Source: Catenovulum sediminis
GTDB lineage: Bacteria > Pseudomonadota > Gammaproteobacteria > Enterobacterales > Alteromonadaceae
Direction: 5' to 3' (one strand)
Length of the DNA stretch: 64,000 nucleotides
Assembly: GCF_040270295.1 (NCBI RefSeq)
Contig: NZ_JBELOE010000284.1
In this document: piece by piece, positions 18,941 to 27,004 of the stretch
Layout of the letters: each line of letters opens with the position of its first letter
How positions within the stretch are numbered: position 1 is the first letter of the stretch
Position numbers and translations under genes: made by a program
Notes under the pieces: model-generated
The model's input: the letters and a program-made list of their open reading frames with translations, nothing else
The model's database searches: none
Told to the model about the DNA's origin: nothing

Positions 18941-19537
18941 ATGAATGAAAATATTGTTTGGCATCCTAGTGAAGTGGATAAGCAACAAAGAGCAAAACAG
19001 AAAAAACAAAAACCATGTATTTTATGGTTCACTGGTTTAAGTGGTTCGGGTAAATCGACAGTTGCGAATGCTGTTGAAAGTAAATTGTTTGAAGCTGGGT
19101 TACATTCGTATTTATTAGATGGTGACAACGTCCGTCATGGTATTAATAAAGATCTGACATTCAGTGATGAAGACAGAGTCGAAAATATTCGACGCATTGG
19201 TGAGATTAGTAAACTTTTTGTAGATTCTGGTTTAATTGTTTTAACAGCGTTCATTTCACCGTTTCAGGCTGATCGTCAAATGGTGCGAGACCTTGTAGAA
19301 GCCGGTGAGTTTATCGAAGTGTTTATTGATACACCGATAGAAGTTTGTGAACAGCGTGATCCTAAAGGCTTGTACAAAAAAGCAAGACAAGGTGAGATCA
19401 AACATTTCACCGGTATCGATTCACCTTATGAAGCGCCGTTAAATCCTGAAATAACCGTTAAAACAGCCGAACTTAATATCGAAGAATGTGCAGAGTTTGT
19501 ATTGCAGCATTTACGTGACAGAGGTTACATAGGTTAG
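18941..19537 (+). CDS. cysC: Adenylylsulfate kinase
   Basis: CysC phosphorylates APS at the 3' position to give PAPS, the substrate of PAPS reductase. The P-loop GLSGSGKST is at residues 32-40; DGDNVRHG, the FISPFQADR segment and the DPKGLYKKARQGEI lid region are all conserved. Length is 198 aa (E. coli 201). It ends the sulfate operon; a hairpin lies 20 bases after the stop. Confidence 0.97.
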   Translation: MNENIVWHPSEVDKQQRAKQKKQKPCILWFTGLSGSGKSTVANAVESKLFEAGLHSYLLDGDNVRHGINKDLTFSDEDRVENIRRIGEISKLFVDSGLIVLTAFISPFQADRQMVRDLVEAGEFIEVFIDTPIEVCEQRDPKGLYKKARQGEIKHFTGIDSPYEAPLNPEITVKTAELNIEECAEFVLQHLRDRGYIG

Positions 19538-19556
19538 TTTTTAGGTGCGTTATCGG

Positions 19557-19585
19557 ACACAACTTTAGTTTTAATGAAGTTGTGT
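19557..19585 (+). terminator. Hairpin after cysC, possible terminator
   Basis: Perfect 9-bp arms ACACAACTT (19557-19565) and AAGTTGTGT (19577-19585), extendable by two pairs, are followed by a weak T-rich stretch ending CTTTTG. The stem is AT-rich and the U-tract poor, so termination is plausible but not strong. Confidence 0.5.
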
Positions 19586-19735
19586 TCTGCTTTTGATTGT
19601 TCGTCAGTATGCCGCCCTGTAACAAACCAATATCCGAGTCTTGGATTTAATTTTAAATGTAAAACTGTGTATCGTGCTTAGTGGTCGGTGTTTTTTAAGT
19701 GGTTGTCGTCCTAAAGGAGCGACCTACAATTCATG

Positions 19736-19777
19736 CAAAGCTCAAAGCTCAAAGCTCAAAGCTCAAAGCTCAAAGCT
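19736..19777. repeat. Six tandem copies of CAAAGCT
   Basis: Six exact head-to-tail copies of the 7-bp unit CAAAGCT lie about 20 bases upstream of the rpsF -35 element. A perfect array of this kind is prone to slippage, so the copy number may vary between strains. Confidence 0.95.
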
Positions 19778-19795
19778 CTAAATTTCCGAAATTGC

Positions 19796-19824
19796 TTGTC
19801 ATTTAACCAGTTCCCTAGTAGACT
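19796..19824 (+). promoter_or_regulatory. Candidate promoter of the rpsF operon
   Basis: TTGTCA (19796-19801) and TAGACT (19819-19824) are separated by exactly 17 bases. The discriminator immediately downstream is GC-rich (TCGCGCCC), the feature of ribosomal promoters under ppGpp/DksA stringent control in enterobacteria. The start site would give a leader of about 90 bases before rpsF. Confidence 0.65.
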
Positions 19825-19919
19825 TCGCGCCCTCAATTCAGTCAAATATTAACGTTCCTTGCCTCAATAGACAGTTTGACTGAGCTGTTCTCGGGGCTAA
19901 CTAACCGTAAGGAGCACCT

Positions 19920-20297
19920 ATGCGTCATTACGAAATCGTATTTATGGTTCACCCGGACCAAAGCGAGCAAGTTGCTGGCATGATCGAGCGCTATCAAGGC
20001 ATTATCGATTCAGCTGGTGGCAAAACTCACCGTTTGGAAGACTGGGGTCGTCGTCAATTAGCTTATCCAATCGAAAAGCTGCACAAAGCACACTATGTTT
20101 TGATGAATGTTGAAGCGCCTACTACTGCAATTGAAGAATTGGAAACTGCTTTCCGTTTCAACGATGCGGTATTACGTAACATCATCATGCGTACCAAAAC
20201 AGCTGTAACTGAAGCTTCGCCTATGGGCAAGAAAGAAGAAAGCAGCCGTGGTCGTAGTGATAAAGCTGAAGAAAACAGAGCTGAAGCCGCTGAATAA
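19920..20297 (+). CDS. rpsF: 30S ribosomal protein S6
   Basis: S6 binds the 30S platform together with S18. The protein starts MRHYEIVFMVHPDQSEQV and keeps the family blocks LEDWGRRQLAYPIEKLHKAHYVLMN and FNDAVLRNIIMRT. The C-terminal tail is acidic and rich in Glu/Ala, as in E. coli S6, where glutamates are added post-translationally by RimK. A strong AAGGAG ribosome site precedes the ATG. First gene of rpsF-priB-rpsR-rplI. Confidence 0.98.
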   Translation: MRHYEIVFMVHPDQSEQVAGMIERYQGIIDSAGGKTHRLEDWGRRQLAYPIEKLHKAHYVLMNVEAPTTAIEELETAFRFNDAVLRNIIMRTKTAVTEASPMGKKEESSRGRSDKAEENRAEAAE

Positions 20298-20299
20298 GC

Positions 20300-20608
20300 G
20301 TGTTTGAAAACAGCCTGATTATTGCCGGTAAAATTGTTAAACCGCCGGTTCGCTCAATCAGCCCTGCTGGCGTGCCGCACTGCCATTTTGTTTTGGAACA
20401 TGTTTCACAGCAATATGAAGCGCAAATGCCCAGACGAGTTTGGTGTCGAATTAAAGTGGTTGCGAGTGGTCTGGCAATGCAGCAACAAACAGAAATTTTG
20501 CAGTCTGAGTCAAATATAAGAGTTCATGGTTTCATTCAGCGTCAAGAAAGCGCTAATGGTATCGCCCAACTTGTATTACATGCTCAGAACATTGAAAAAT
20601 TAGATTAG
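20300..20608 (+). CDS. priB: Primosomal replication protein N (PriB)
   Basis: PriB is an OB-fold single-strand DNA-binding protein that works with PriA in replication restart. The 102-aa protein has the family segments SPAGVPHCHFVLEH and VWCRIKVVASG. It begins with GTG, two bases after the rpsF stop codon, and no strong ribosome site is visible, so translation is probably coupled to rpsF. Its place between rpsF and rpsR is the standard gammaproteobacterial order. Confidence 0.95.
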   Translation: MFENSLIIAGKIVKPPVRSISPAGVPHCHFVLEHVSQQYEAQMPRRVWCRIKVVASGLAMQQQTEILQSESNIRVHGFIQRQESANGIAQLVLHAQNIEKLD

Positions 20609-20617
20609 GAGAAGCCA

Positions 20618-20845
20618 ATGGCTCGTTATTTTAGACGTCGCAAGTTTTGCCGTTTCACGGCTGAAGGCGTAAGCGAAATCGATTATAAAGATATCGCTAC
20701 TTTAAAAAACTATGTCACTGAAAGTGGCAAAATCGTACCAAGCCGTATCACAGGTACCAGTGCAAAGTATCAACGTCAATTAGCACGCGCAATCAAACGT
20801 GCTCGTTATTTGGCATTGTTGCCTTACACTGATCTACACGCTTAA
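20618..20845 (+). CDS. rpsR: 30S ribosomal protein S18
   Basis: S18 is the S6 partner on the 30S platform. The 75-aa protein starts MARYFRRRKFCRFTAEGV and ends with the conserved basic region RQLARAIKRARYLALLPYTD. A good ribosome site (TAGGAGAAG) precedes it. Length equals that of E. coli S18. Confidence 0.98.
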   Translation: MARYFRRRKFCRFTAEGVSEIDYKDIATLKNYVTESGKIVPSRITGTSAKYQRQLARAIKRARYLALLPYTDLHA

Positions 20846-20875
20846 TCGCCGTTTTAATAGTTTAAAGGTAGCAAG

Positions 20876-21328
20876 ATGGATATCATTCTTCTCGATAAAA
20901 TTGCCAACCTGGGTACGCTAGGCGACCAGGTATCTGTAAAAGCTGGTTATGCACGTAACTTTCTTTTCCCTCAAGGAAAAGCGGTTCCTGCAACCAAAGC
21001 TAATGTTGAACATTTCGAACAACAGCGCGCTGAATTGGAAGCTAAATTAGCTGACGTTTTAGCTGCAGCTCAAGCTCGTGCAGAAAAAATTGCTGAATTA
21101 GGTACTGTTACTATTGCTTCTAAAGCAGGTGACGAAGGTAAATTATTCGGCTCAATCGGTACGCGTGACATTGCTGACGCAATTTCAGCTGCTGGCGTTG
21201 AAATTGCTAAATCTGAAGTTAAATTACCAACGGGTACTATCCGTAACACGGGTGAATTTGACATCGACTTACAATTACACGCAGACGTAACATCAACTAT
21301 CAAGCTAGAAGTTATTGCTGAAGCTTAA
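20876..21328 (+). CDS. rplI: 50S ribosomal protein L9
   Basis: L9 binds 23S rRNA near the L1 stalk. The N-terminal domain begins MDIILLDKIANLGTLGDQV and contains VKAGYARNFLFPQGKA; a long connecting helix (about 40-75) leads to the C-terminal domain with GKLFGSIGTRDIADAI. Length is 150 aa. It is the last gene of the operon and is followed by a strong terminator. Confidence 0.98.
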   Translation: MDIILLDKIANLGTLGDQVSVKAGYARNFLFPQGKAVPATKANVEHFEQQRAELEAKLADVLAAAQARAEKIAELGTVTIASKAGDEGKLFGSIGTRDIADAISAAGVEIAKSEVKLPTGTIRNTGEFDIDLQLHADVTSTIKLEVIAEA

Positions 21329-21361
21329 AGCTTGATACCCTGTACCCAAGATTCAAGAGTT

Positions 21362-21391
21362 AAAAGCACCGTCTTGCTGGACGGTGTTTTT
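21362..21391 (+). terminator. Rho-independent terminator after rplI
   Basis: Arms CACCGTC (21367-21373) and GACGGTG (21380-21386) with loop TTGCTG are flanked by AAAA and TTTTT. It begins 34 bases after the rplI stop. Confidence 0.92.
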
Positions 21392-21428
21392 GTATCTGAC
21401 GCTTAGAAAATCATTTCAAATTTTTGTA

Positions 21429-21451
21429 AAATGTTATACCATTACATTCTT
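21429..21451 (+). promoter_or_regulatory. Zur-like operator upstream of the MerC-family gene
   Basis: The left half AAATGTTATA and the inverted right half (ATTACATTCT read on the other strand as AGAATGTAAT) form an imperfect palindrome. It resembles the enterobacterial Zur box, whose known form is close to GAAATGTTATA followed by its mirror. It ends 20 bases before the ATG of the MerC-family gene, a position suited to repression. The match is by eye. Confidence 0.5.
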
Positions 21452-21470
21452 AACGAATGGCGAGTAAACT

Positions 21471-21857
21471 ATGCAAACAAACTTAAATCGTAATAACTGG
21501 TTAGACAAATTTGGTGTGGCTGCGACTTCGTTGTGCGCCGTACACTGTATTTTTTTACCTGTTTTATTGCCGTTGTTGCCTATTATGGGATTAGGTTTTG
21601 TAGGTGAAGAAGCATTTGAACATACGGTTTTATTGATTACGATGGCTATTGGTTTTATTGCAATCTTTTCTGGTTTTCACCGCTATCACCGAAAACTTTA
21701 CCCATTTTATTCGCTTGCCTTGGGTGGCGTTGTATACGCCAGTAAAGACCTGTTAGGCGAAGCTGCTCACCCATATGTAATTGCTATCGGAGCCAGTTTG
21801 ATTGTGTTAGCACATATCATGAATATTCGTTTGTGCCGAAGCTGTAAAAGCTGCTAA
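21471..21857 (+). CDS. MerC-family membrane protein
   Basis: A small inner-membrane protein of 128 aa with four predicted helices. The N-terminal motif LCAVHC (Cys22, Cys26) in the first helix and the final CRSCKSC cluster fit the MerC family, whose founding member transports mercuric ion. Chromosomal homologues without other mer genes are common and their substrate is unproven; no merR, merA or merP is nearby. A Zur-like box upstream points to zinc-dependent expression. The ribosome site is weak. Confidence 0.8.
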   Translation: MQTNLNRNNWLDKFGVAATSLCAVHCIFLPVLLPLLPIMGLGFVGEEAFEHTVLLITMAIGFIAIFSGFHRYHRKLYPFYSLALGGVVYASKDLLGEAAHPYVIAIGASLIVLAHIMNIRLCRSCKSC

Positions 21858-21943
21858 AAAAACACTCAATTCCTCGAAATATCTAAAGAGCTGACCTAGA
21901 CTTTAAGCAAAAATGAGCTTATCTGTTGCGCTAGGTAGATTCT

Positions 21944-24046
21944 TTGAAAAAAAAAATTATCCATATACAAAAAAAGCTGACGCTATGTGTCCGCTTGTTG
22001 CTGCTGCTAGTGGCATTTACCATCACTGCGTGCAATTTTTATTTATTCTATGCACTAGATCAGCAGGACGAATACGCTTATTACATTAATTTAGCGGGTA
22101 AACAACGTATGTTGTCTCAGCGGATAGAGTTGCATTATTTAAGGTTGCAGCAGCAAAACAACCATTTTCTAGTCGTTGACATACAAAAGTTACAGAGTTT
22201 GCTTTTGCAATTACACGCAGCGCATGAACTGTTAATACAGCAAAGTGTGATGGATTTATTAAGTGATCCTTACCAAGCTAAACTCAATCATTTATATACA
22301 GATAAATCAAACGGTATCAATAAATTATTACTCGATTATACCGAGAGTATTTTTCCAGCAGAAGGTCAGTTAGGGCAAATAAGTGCCAAGCAAGATGCAC
22401 TTAATCAAGGTTTATTGAATGCATTTGACCAAGTAGTGGATTTATACCAACATCAAGCGCAGAAAAATATTAGCCATATTAAATTAGCGGTGACTATTTT
22501 TATTTTCTCGTTTTTACTTTTGCTTTATCTTTGCTATCGATACTTCTTTTTCCCGCTGTCACGTCAAGCAACAAGTGCGCTGCATAAAGAAATGCAAGCG
22601 TTACAAACAGTTACGCGAGAACGAGATGTATGCACCGCTGAAAACTTAAGTAAAAGTGCCTTGTTATTTCGTATCAGCCATGCCTTGCGAGGATCATTGA
22701 ATGGCGTGCTGGGTATGTTGCATTTATATAGACAGCAACCTTCTAATAGAGAGCTGCTGGTAAAAGCACAGCAGTCTGCACTGAATATGCTAGATATCTT
22801 AAACACGGTAACGGATTATGCAGAATTAGAACAAGACCAAGGCAACTTGCGTATGAGCCGTTTTTGCTTGAGCGAGTTGCTAGCGCACATCAGAGATGAG
22901 TTTAATTCACTTGCTAGCAAAAAAGGGATTGAGTTTGAATTAACGATATCGCCGAGTGTGCCATATGAAATCGAAGCCGATCAAAACGTCTTGTTACGTA
23001 TCTTGCGACAATTGTTAAATAATGCCGTGCAATATACAGAATGTGGCGAGGTTGCGTTATTTGTTAACTTGGGTGAATCTAACGAGTTGTCATTACATAT
23101 ACATGATACTGGGGTTGGGATTACAGACAGTGAATTACAGAGATTAAAATCAGGTGGGGTCAATAGATTACAGAAAAGGCAACAAAATCAAAAAAATACC
23201 GGTATTGGTTTAACCATTGTACATCGGTTAGTATCGCTGTTAGGGGGTAAAATTGAAATTAACAGTGTTTTGGGGCAGGGAACGGATGTGTATCTGCAGT
23301 TACCCTATAGCACAGTTCAATCTAACTTAAAATTGAGCGCTAAAGATTGTAGTCAGTTGCGAGCTGGCAATTACTTTTTATTGAGTCGCGATCCTGCTTT
23401 AGTTCACTTTTATCAATCGGTATTACAAGGTTTTAAATGTCCGATGCGCCAGCTTGATCCGCTTAATATCGATGAAATTGAAAATAATTCAAACGTCATC
23501 TTAGACTTAAGATATGCAGATCTTGTCAATCCTGAAAATAACGCCATAGTCCCCCTTATCAAGGTCCACACCGATTTTAATTTACCGCCTAAGAAAGGCA
23601 TAATTGCTAGATTCCCCAATGCGATACAGTTGTTGCAAGCCATATTAGAACAACAGCCTACAGCGGTTTCTAACCAAAAGTGGCCCGGGAAAAAAGTTTT
23701 AGTGGCTGAAGACAATGCGGTTAACCAGGAAGTTATTGTCAATTTATTACAGCAAAACGAGCTTGATGTGACAATTGCGTCGAATGGTTTGCTGGCCGCT
23801 GAAATCGCAATTAAACACTCGTTTGACATCATTTTAATGGATATACAAATGCCAGTATTAGATGGTGTGGAATGTACCCGAAAGCTCAGAGAGTCAGGTA
23901 TTAATACACCTATTATTGCGTTAACAGCGCATAGTTTTCGAGCAGATGAAAAACTGTGCTTTGAAGTTGGGATGGATGGATTTTTAAGCAAACCGCTTGA
24001 TCCCGAGAAATTAAACAGGATGTTAAGTCGATTTTTAAGCGAATAA
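21944..24046 (+). CDS. Hybrid sensor kinase with a degenerate H-box
   Basis: A 700-aa membrane protein. A helix at about 12-34 is followed by a helical periplasmic domain whose motif LAGKQRMLSQRIELHYL matches the PilJ/NarX-like type IV pili methyl-accepting N-terminal family, and a second helix at about 182-203. The H-box reads ISHALRGSLNG with His246: the Glu after His and the Thr-Pro pair of HELRTPLNG are replaced. HATPase motifs (LLNNAVQY, DTGVGI, GIGLTIVHRL) look intact. A degenerate receiver-like stretch (about 465-565) lacks a clear phospho-site; the last receiver (580-698) has Asp633 in LMDIQMPVLDG. The start is TTG with AGGT 7-10 bases before it. Confidence 0.9.
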   Translation: MKKKIIHIQKKLTLCVRLLLLLVAFTITACNFYLFYALDQQDEYAYYINLAGKQRMLSQRIELHYLRLQQQNNHFLVVDIQKLQSLLLQLHAAHELLIQQSVMDLLSDPYQAKLNHLYTDKSNGINKLLLDYTESIFPAEGQLGQISAKQDALNQGLLNAFDQVVDLYQHQAQKNISHIKLAVTIFIFSFLLLLYLCYRYFFFPLSRQATSALHKEMQALQTVTRERDVCTAENLSKSALLFRISHALRGSLNGVLGMLHLYRQQPSNRELLVKAQQSALNMLDILNTVTDYAELEQDQGNLRMSRFCLSELLAHIRDEFNSLASKKGIEFELTISPSVPYEIEADQNVLLRILRQLLNNAVQYTECGEVALFVNLGESNELSLHIHDTGVGITDSELQRLKSGGVNRLQKRQQNQKNTGIGLTIVHRLVSLLGGKIEINSVLGQGTDVYLQLPYSTVQSNLKLSAKDCSQLRAGNYFLLSRDPALVHFYQSVLQGFKCPMRQLDPLNIDEIENNSNVILDLRYADLVNPENNAIVPLIKVHTDFNLPPKKGIIARFPNAIQLLQAILEQQPTAVSNQKWPGKKVLVAEDNAVNQEVIVNLLQQNELDVTIASNGLLAAEIAIKHSFDIILMDIQMPVLDGVECTRKLRESGINTPIIALTAHSFRADEKLCFEVGMDGFLSKPLDPEKLNRMLSRFLSE

Positions 24047-24175
24047 ATAGGTTTGAAAGAAAAATCGTGACAGATTTTAGTTTTTTCGCATTGAATCAAT
24101 TGAGTTTGTTTGCTCATGTGACAAGTTTGTGAAAGAATCAGTACATATAGCAAGATTTTAGATGTGAGTTAAAAC

Positions 24176-24700
24176 GTGATTGATGCCGATGGTTATCGTG
24201 CCAATATCGGCATAGTGATATGTAACAGATATGGCCAAGTGTTTTGGGCTAGACGTTACGGGCAGCATTCTTGGCAATTTCCACAAGGTGGTATGGATCC
24301 GGGAGAAACTCCTGAACAAACCATGTACCGAGAACTCTACGAAGAAGTGGGATTGCGCGAGCAAGATGTGGAAATTATGTATTTTACCCGAAACTGGCAT
24401 AAATACAGATTACCGAAACGTTTAATCCGAAAGGATTCAAATCCAGTGTGTATCGGGCAAAAACAAAAGTGGTTTTTATTGCGTTTGCGCTGTGCAGAAA
24501 GCGATGTGAACTTACTGAGTTCCAATCACCCTGAATTTGATGAATGGCGTTGGGTAAGTTATTGGTATCCGGTGCGCCAGGTTGTATCTTTTAAGCGCGA
24601 TGTTTATCGAAAGGTGATGAAAGAGTTCGCGCCAATTGCTATGCCTCATAAACGGCCTAATAAAGAAAACAAAAAACGGAGATTCAACCGTAGATGTTAA
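24176..24700 (+). CDS. rppH: RNA pyrophosphohydrolase RppH
   Basis: RppH removes pyrophosphate from the 5' end of primary transcripts, which opens them to RNase E decay. The complete Nudix box is at residues 38-60 (G38, E44, R52-E53, E56-E57, G59). The N-terminal MIDADGYRANIGIVICN is diagnostic. Length is 174 aa (E. coli 176) with a basic C-terminal tail. The start codon is GTG, and the 3' end overlaps the ptsP start by 7 bases, as expected for the conserved rppH-ptsP pair. Confidence 0.96.
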   Translation: MIDADGYRANIGIVICNRYGQVFWARRYGQHSWQFPQGGMDPGETPEQTMYRELYEEVGLREQDVEIMYFTRNWHKYRLPKRLIRKDSNPVCIGQKQKWFLLRLRCAESDVNLLSSNHPEFDEWRWVSYWYPVRQVVSFKRDVYRKVMKEFAPIAMPHKRPNKENKKRRFNRRC

Positions 24701-26964
24701 CAACACTGAAGCGCATTGTAGATGAGGTTAACCGCCAGCCGGTGCTTGAAAAAGCACTGGAAAGTGTGGCTAAGCTTGCAAAAGATGCAATGCACACAGA
24801 GTGTTGTTCAATTTACTTGGCCGACGAAGAAAACAAGCATTATTTGCTAATGGCAACAGATGGATTGTCACAAAGTGCTGTCGGCTCAGTCGCAATCGGT
24901 TTTGATGAAGGCTTAGTCGGGTTAGTCGGTAAAAAAGAAGAACCTGTAAACATTGCGAATGCCAGAACGCACCCTCGATTTTTGGTGACCCCGCAAGTTT
25001 TAGAAGAGTCTTATAACTCTTTTTTAGGTGCACCTATAATACATCAGCGGCATGTTGTTGGGGTTATTAGTGTACAGCACTCCAGGCATCAAGTGTTTGA
25101 CGATAGTCAAGTGGCTTTTTTGGTTACACTTGCCGCTCAACTTGGTTCCGCAATTGCCCACGCAGAAGCCCGAGAAGCGTTAGATCGCACAGAAAGCCCA
25201 GCACTTAAATCCAGAGCTCGCGCGCTACGGGGCGTCGCGGGTTCAAATGGTATTGCGTTGGGTAAAGCCTATGTCATTCAACCGCAAATCAGTTTTGCTT
25301 CAATTGTGCCAAGGCGCACGCATAATATCGGGCGCGAAATTGTTCGTTTTAAGCAAGCTGTCAAAAAAACTCAGCAAGAATTAAAAGTCTTATCAGGCAA
25401 GATGACCCTCATTTTGCCAAGTGACACTTCAGCTATATTTGATGTTTATAATCATATGCTTAACGATGATTTGCTGGGGGAAAAGGTTCAGAATCAAATC
25501 CACAATGGCTGGAATGCAGCAACCGCATTAAAAATTGTTATTGAGGATTTGTGCAGCGAGCTTGGGCAAATGGAAGACAGCTATATTCGAGAGCGAATAA
25601 CGGATATTCGGGATATAGGGCAGCGCGTACTCACCAATTTAATCAAGAAGGAAATGCTGAGTCGTCCTATACCAGATAACTTAATATTGGTAGCGGAAGA
25701 AGTGACCGCTTCGATGTTGGCGGAAATTCCCAGAGAAAAATTAAACGGAATTTGCTCGGTGCGGGGCTCTAATAATTCGCATGCAGCGATATTAGCACGC
25801 GCACTTGGTATTCCGGCAGTCATGGGGCTTGAAGACTTACCACTGACTAACTTAGATGGTAGAGATACCATTTTAGACGGTTACAGTGGGCAGGTGTTTT
25901 TTAATCCTGATGCGGTCATTACCAAAGAATATAAAGTCTTATTGGTTGAAGAGAAAGAGTTAGATGCGTTGGTACAAAGCATCGCCACTGAAAGTGCTTG
26001 TACGCGTGATGGGACTCGCGTTTCACTGAATATTAATACCGGTTTGGCCGCTGATTTTGAGGTAGTTCGAGGTATAGATGCCGATGGTATTGGTTTGTAT
26101 CGTACCGAAATTCCCTTTATGGTTCGTAATTGCTTCCCGTCTGAACAGGAGCAATGCGAGTTATACGAAAAAGCACTGGATGCTTATCCGGGCAAACCTG
26201 TCAATATGCGAACATTGGATGTTGGCGGCGACAAACCCTTACCATATTTCCCGATAAAGGAAGATAATCCTTTTTTAGGGTGGCGTGGTATTCGCATGAC
26301 ACTTGACCACCCAGAAATTCTATTGGTGCAGGTGCGAGCGATGTTAAAAGCCAATATTGGGCGGGGCAATTTACAGATATTATTACCAATGGTCACCTCT
26401 GTACAGGAGGTTGAAGAATGTTTGCGTTTGATTAATCAAGCATATGCAGAATTGTGTGAAGAATATCAGTGTGAAGTCCCTAAACCTAAAATTGGCGCTA
26501 TGCTAGAAGTGCCTGCCGCAATTTACCAAATTGGTTTATTGTCTCGTCTTGTCGATTATTTTTCTGTCGGCACCAACGATTTAACACAATACTTATTGGC
26601 TGTTGATCGTAATAACGCTCGAGTCGCAAGCCTCTACGACTATTATCACCCTGGGGTTATTGAAGCACTTCACTATATTGCTAAACAATGCAAAAAATAC
26701 AATGTACCGGTCAGTGTTTGTGGCGAAATGGCGGGTGAACCGATTGGCTTACTGTTGCTCGTATCTATGGGGTATAGAAATTTCAGTATGAGTGCGCAAA
26801 ACCTGTTAAAAGCAAAATGGGTGCTTAAGCATATTTCGCTTGAGGAAGTCGAAAGTTTGTTACAGCAAACCAGTCAAGTTGCCTGTCCACAGCAAATTAA
26901 AAATTTAGTTGCACAAAAACTGGATGAACTGGGCCTTGGTGGTTTTATCCGAGCCGGTAAATAG
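24694..26964 (+). CDS. ptsP: PTS-Ntr enzyme I (PtsP), GAF-domain phosphotransferase
   Basis: PtsP starts the nitrogen-related phosphotransferase chain by autophosphorylating with PEP and passing phosphate to NPr. It has an N-terminal GAF sensor domain (about 17-160), a PEP-utilising N domain, a mobile domain with active-site His363 in NNSHAAILARALG, and a TIM-barrel C domain with DVGGDKPLPYF, GWRGIRM and the catalytic Cys in VCGEMAGEP. Length is 756 aa (E. coli 748). The GAF domain binds glutamine and alpha-ketoglutarate in E. coli; whether it does here is not visible. Confidence 0.96.
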   Translation: MLTTLKRIVDEVNRQPVLEKALESVAKLAKDAMHTECCSIYLADEENKHYLLMATDGLSQSAVGSVAIGFDEGLVGLVGKKEEPVNIANARTHPRFLVTPQVLEESYNSFLGAPIIHQRHVVGVISVQHSRHQVFDDSQVAFLVTLAAQLGSAIAHAEAREALDRTESPALKSRARALRGVAGSNGIALGKAYVIQPQISFASIVPRRTHNIGREIVRFKQAVKKTQQELKVLSGKMTLILPSDTSAIFDVYNHMLNDDLLGEKVQNQIHNGWNAATALKIVIEDLCSELGQMEDSYIRERITDIRDIGQRVLTNLIKKEMLSRPIPDNLILVAEEVTASMLAEIPREKLNGICSVRGSNNSHAAILARALGIPAVMGLEDLPLTNLDGRDTILDGYSGQVFFNPDAVITKEYKVLLVEEKELDALVQSIATESACTRDGTRVSLNINTGLAADFEVVRGIDADGIGLYRTEIPFMVRNCFPSEQEQCELYEKALDAYPGKPVNMRTLDVGGDKPLPYFPIKEDNPFLGWRGIRMTLDHPEILLVQVRAMLKANIGRGNLQILLPMVTSVQEVEECLRLINQAYAELCEEYQCEVPKPKIGAMLEVPAAIYQIGLLSRLVDYFSVGTNDLTQYLLAVDRNNARVASLYDYYHPGVIEALHYIAKQCKKYNVPVSVCGEMAGEPIGLLLLVSMGYRNFSMSAQNLLKAKWVLKHISLEEVESLLQQTSQVACPQQIKNLVAQKLDELGLGGFIRAGK

Positions 26965-27004
26965 TCATAATAGGCGCTATACAATAATTATTGAAGCGTG
27001 AGCC

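Larger units (their letters stand above)
19538..19919. other. Intergenic region between cysC and rpsF
   Basis: These 382 bases carry no convincing gene. In order: a hairpin after cysC, an imperfect REP-like palindrome around GTCGTCCTAAAGGAGCGAC (19705-19723), six copies of a 7-bp tandem repeat, a candidate sigma-70 promoter, and a roughly 95-base rpsF leader. The leader holds a CCG triplet (19905-19907) just before the ribosome site. This is reminiscent of the S6:S18 autoregulatory motif, but the flanking stems are not clear by eye. Confidence 0.7.

Noticed and set aside
19736..19777. Tandem repeat considered as a CRISPR array
   Set aside because: Units are 7 bp and contiguous without spacers, and no cas genes are present.
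21471..21857. MerC-family gene as part of a mercury-resistance element
   Set aside because: No merR, merT, merP or merA, no transposon ends, and a Zur-like box instead of a MerR operator.
23413..24153. 246-codon minus-strand open frame opposite the hybrid kinase at 21944
   Set aside because: It is antisense to a clearly conserved receiver domain, its translation has no recognisable fold and is Ser/Asn/Lys-rich in a way typical of antisense frames, and no ribosome site is seen.
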